Of a stretch of DNA of 5,670 bases, positions 4,336-5,670 are shown piece by piece; positions within the stretch are counted from its first letter, which is position 1; every line of letters begins with the position of its first letter. The notes beneath the pieces were generated by a model. That model was not told where the DNA came from. It was given only the letters and a program-made list of their open reading frames with translations, and searched no databases. The position numbers and the translations under genes are program-made. Source of the DNA: CAYFIW01 sp964343265 (GTDB lineage: Bacteria > Chloroflexota > Dehalococcoidia > Lucifugimonadales > UBA826); NCBI GenBank assembly GCA_964343265.1, contig CAYFIW010000071.1, forward strand, positions 1-5,670. Direction: 5' to 3'.

Positions 4336-5670
4336 TTGATCCAAAAAATTGACCAGACCATTAAAACAAGAGTTCGTTATGCACCAAGCCCGACCGGTGA
4401 ACCGCACGTTGGAAATATCAGGACGGCTATTTTTGACTGGCTTCTAGTAAAGAATAATGGTGGGGAATTTGTTGTGAGAGTGGAGGACACGGATCAGAAT
4501 AGAAGGGTGGAAGGTGCCATTGAAAAACAAATAGAATCACTCGAGTGGTTAGGTTTATGTTGGGATGAAGGTTTTGATAAAGAAGGACCATACGGGCCAT
4601 ACACACAATCAGAGAGGTTGGATTACTACCTAGATGCTGTTGATTTATTAATAGCAAATGGGTTCGCTTATAAATGTTATTGCTCCCCACAGAGATTGTC
4701 TGAATTAAGAGAGGAACAGCGCGCAAGGAAATTATCCAAAGTCGGATATGATGGAAAATGCAGAAACATAACTGAAATGGAAGCTCAACATTACTTTGAT
4801 TCTGGTGCTACAAGTGTTGTTAGGTTTTCTATGCCAGATGCGGGGGTGTCGAGAATTATCGACATGGTCAGAGGGACGGTAGAGTTTGAAAATGATTTGG
4901 TGGACGACTTTGTTATTTTGAAGGCAGATGGATTCCCGACTTATCATCTAGCCTCAGTCGTGGATGATCATTATATGGAAATCACACATGTTTTACGTGG
5001 TGAAGAGTGGCTCTCCAGTGTGCCCAGGCATATACAACTCTACGATGCGCTAGGTTGGGAGCCTCCATTATTTGCTCATTTGCCAGCTATATTGGCTCCT
5101 GATAAATCTAAACTAAGTAAGCGTCATGGGGCGACTTCAATTTTAGAATATAAAGAAAAAGGTTATCTTCCGGATGCAATGCTTAATTTTTTAAGCTTAC
5201 TAGGGTGGTCTCTAGATGGAGAGACGGAAATACTAAGCAGGGATGAGATTGCCGAAAATTTTGACCTAACTAGGGTCAATATTGCTGGAGCTGTATTTGA
5301 CAGGGAAAAACTGGATTGGATGAACGGATACTATATAAGGCAAATGACCGATGAAAGTCTGGCCGATTACCTTTGTAATTATTGGAATGAATTCCCGCCT
5401 ACCAAATTTGATAGGTTGCCTAACCCCAGCGAAACCATTCCTGTAGCTTCACTGGTGAAAGATCGTCTTAAAACATTAAGTGATGCCGAGCATTTCGTCG
5501 CCTTTTTATTTAGAGATCATATTAACTATGACTCGGAAAAACTTATCCAAAAAGGGATGGATACTGAAAAAGCTCGTATTGTTTTAGAAATTGGCCGTAA
5601 GAAATTATCTGACTTGGAATCGTTTTATGCAGATGAAATTGAGATTGCACTAAGGTCGATATCTAGTGAA
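4336..5670 (+). CDS. gltX: Glutamyl-tRNA synthetase, partial (C-terminus beyond window)
   Basis: GluRS charges tRNA-Glu with glutamate in the cytoplasm, using ATP. The window holds 445 codons without a stop; family members are usually about 470-500 residues, so only the end of the anticodon-binding domain is missing. The class I signature PSPTGEPHVGNIRTA (17-31) carries the HIGH-equivalent HVGN. The KMSKS loop reads DKSKLSKRHGA (256-266). Between them, RVEDTDQNR, YHLASVVDDHYMEITHVLRGEEW and the PRHIQLYDALGW block are typical bacterial GluRS. The zinc-site region has C114, C116 and C142, but N144 stands where E. coli GluRS has its fourth ligand, a His. Many organisms with a single GluRS also charge tRNA-Gln for GatCAB amidation; the residues deciding this cannot be judged here. 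The start is TTG. It follows the rluD-like gene after an 81-base gap. Confidence 0.96.
   Translation, partial: MIQKIDQTIKTRVRYAPSPTGEPHVGNIRTAIFDWLLVKNNGGEFVVRVEDTDQNRRVEGAIEKQIESLEWLGLCWDEGFDKEGPYGPYTQSERLDYYLDAVDLLIANGFAYKCYCSPQRLSELREEQRARKLSKVGYDGKCRNITEMEAQHYFDSGATSVVRFSMPDAGVSRIIDMVRGTVEFENDLVDDFVILKADGFPTYHLASVVDDHYMEITHVLRGEEWLSSVPRHIQLYDALGWEPPLFAHLPAILAPDKSKLSKRHGATSILEYKEKGYLPDAMLNFLSLLGWSLDGETEILSRDEIAENFDLTRVNIAGAVFDREKLDWMNGYYIRQMTDESLADYLCNYWNEFPPTKFDRLPNPSETIPVASLVKDRLKTLSDAEHFVAFLFRDHINYDSEKLIQKGMDTEKARIVLEIGRKKLSDLESFYADEIEIALRSISSE

Noticed and set aside
4427..4947. Minus-strand open frames opposite gltX
   Set aside because: The plus strand encodes unmistakable GluRS motifs throughout. 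The reverse frames have low-complexity, unfamiliar sequence and no ribosome binding context.
5261..5279. TTGACC-N7-GGTCAA inverted repeat inside gltX as an operator
   Set aside because: It is only six pairs, embedded in conserved coding sequence, with no promoter nearby. Chance is sufficient.

Overview
This 5,670-base window is moderately AT-rich bacterial DNA. All recognisable genes lie on the + strand, packed head to tail with gaps of 15 to 81 bases. It reads as an ordinary housekeeping and transport region of a free-living bacterium. I see no phage, transposon, CRISPR array, toxin-antitoxin pair, rRNA or tRNA gene. Shine-Dalgarno sites of the AGGTGATC type combined with TTG starts, and the style of the MFS and MATE proteins, remind me of uncultured marine Chloroflexota (SAR202/Dehalococcoidia-like). 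That is an impression from memory, not a demonstrated assignment.

Layout: (1) 20-1330 encodes a 12-helix major facilitator transporter whose frame stays open to the left edge. (2) 1406-2818 encodes a MATE-family multidrug/cation antiporter starting at TTG. (3) 2857-3339 encodes prolipoprotein signal peptidase LspA. (4) 3355-4254 encodes an RluA/RluD-family rRNA pseudouridine synthase, again with a TTG start, 15 bases after lspA. (5) 4336 to the right edge encodes most of glutamyl-tRNA synthetase GltX, also with a TTG start and cut by the window end. No gap reaches 100 bases.

The genes fall into two loose groups. The first two are membrane exporters or importers of unknown substrate. The last three serve lipoprotein maturation, ribosome modification and tRNA charging. 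lspA and the pseudouridine synthase are almost certainly co-transcribed. The same pair is adjacent in Bacillus and relatives, so it is an old neighbourhood. No intrinsic terminator is visible between any genes, so the whole strand could be read through, with possible extra promoters before lspA and gltX.

I did not find a previously undescribed system. The points most worth a second look are small: a GNRA-capped hairpin with a competing repeat early in the rluD-like gene, a strong Shine-Dalgarno with no gene behind it in the gap before gltX, three forced TTG starts out of five genes, and a GluRS zinc site with Asn where E. coli has His.
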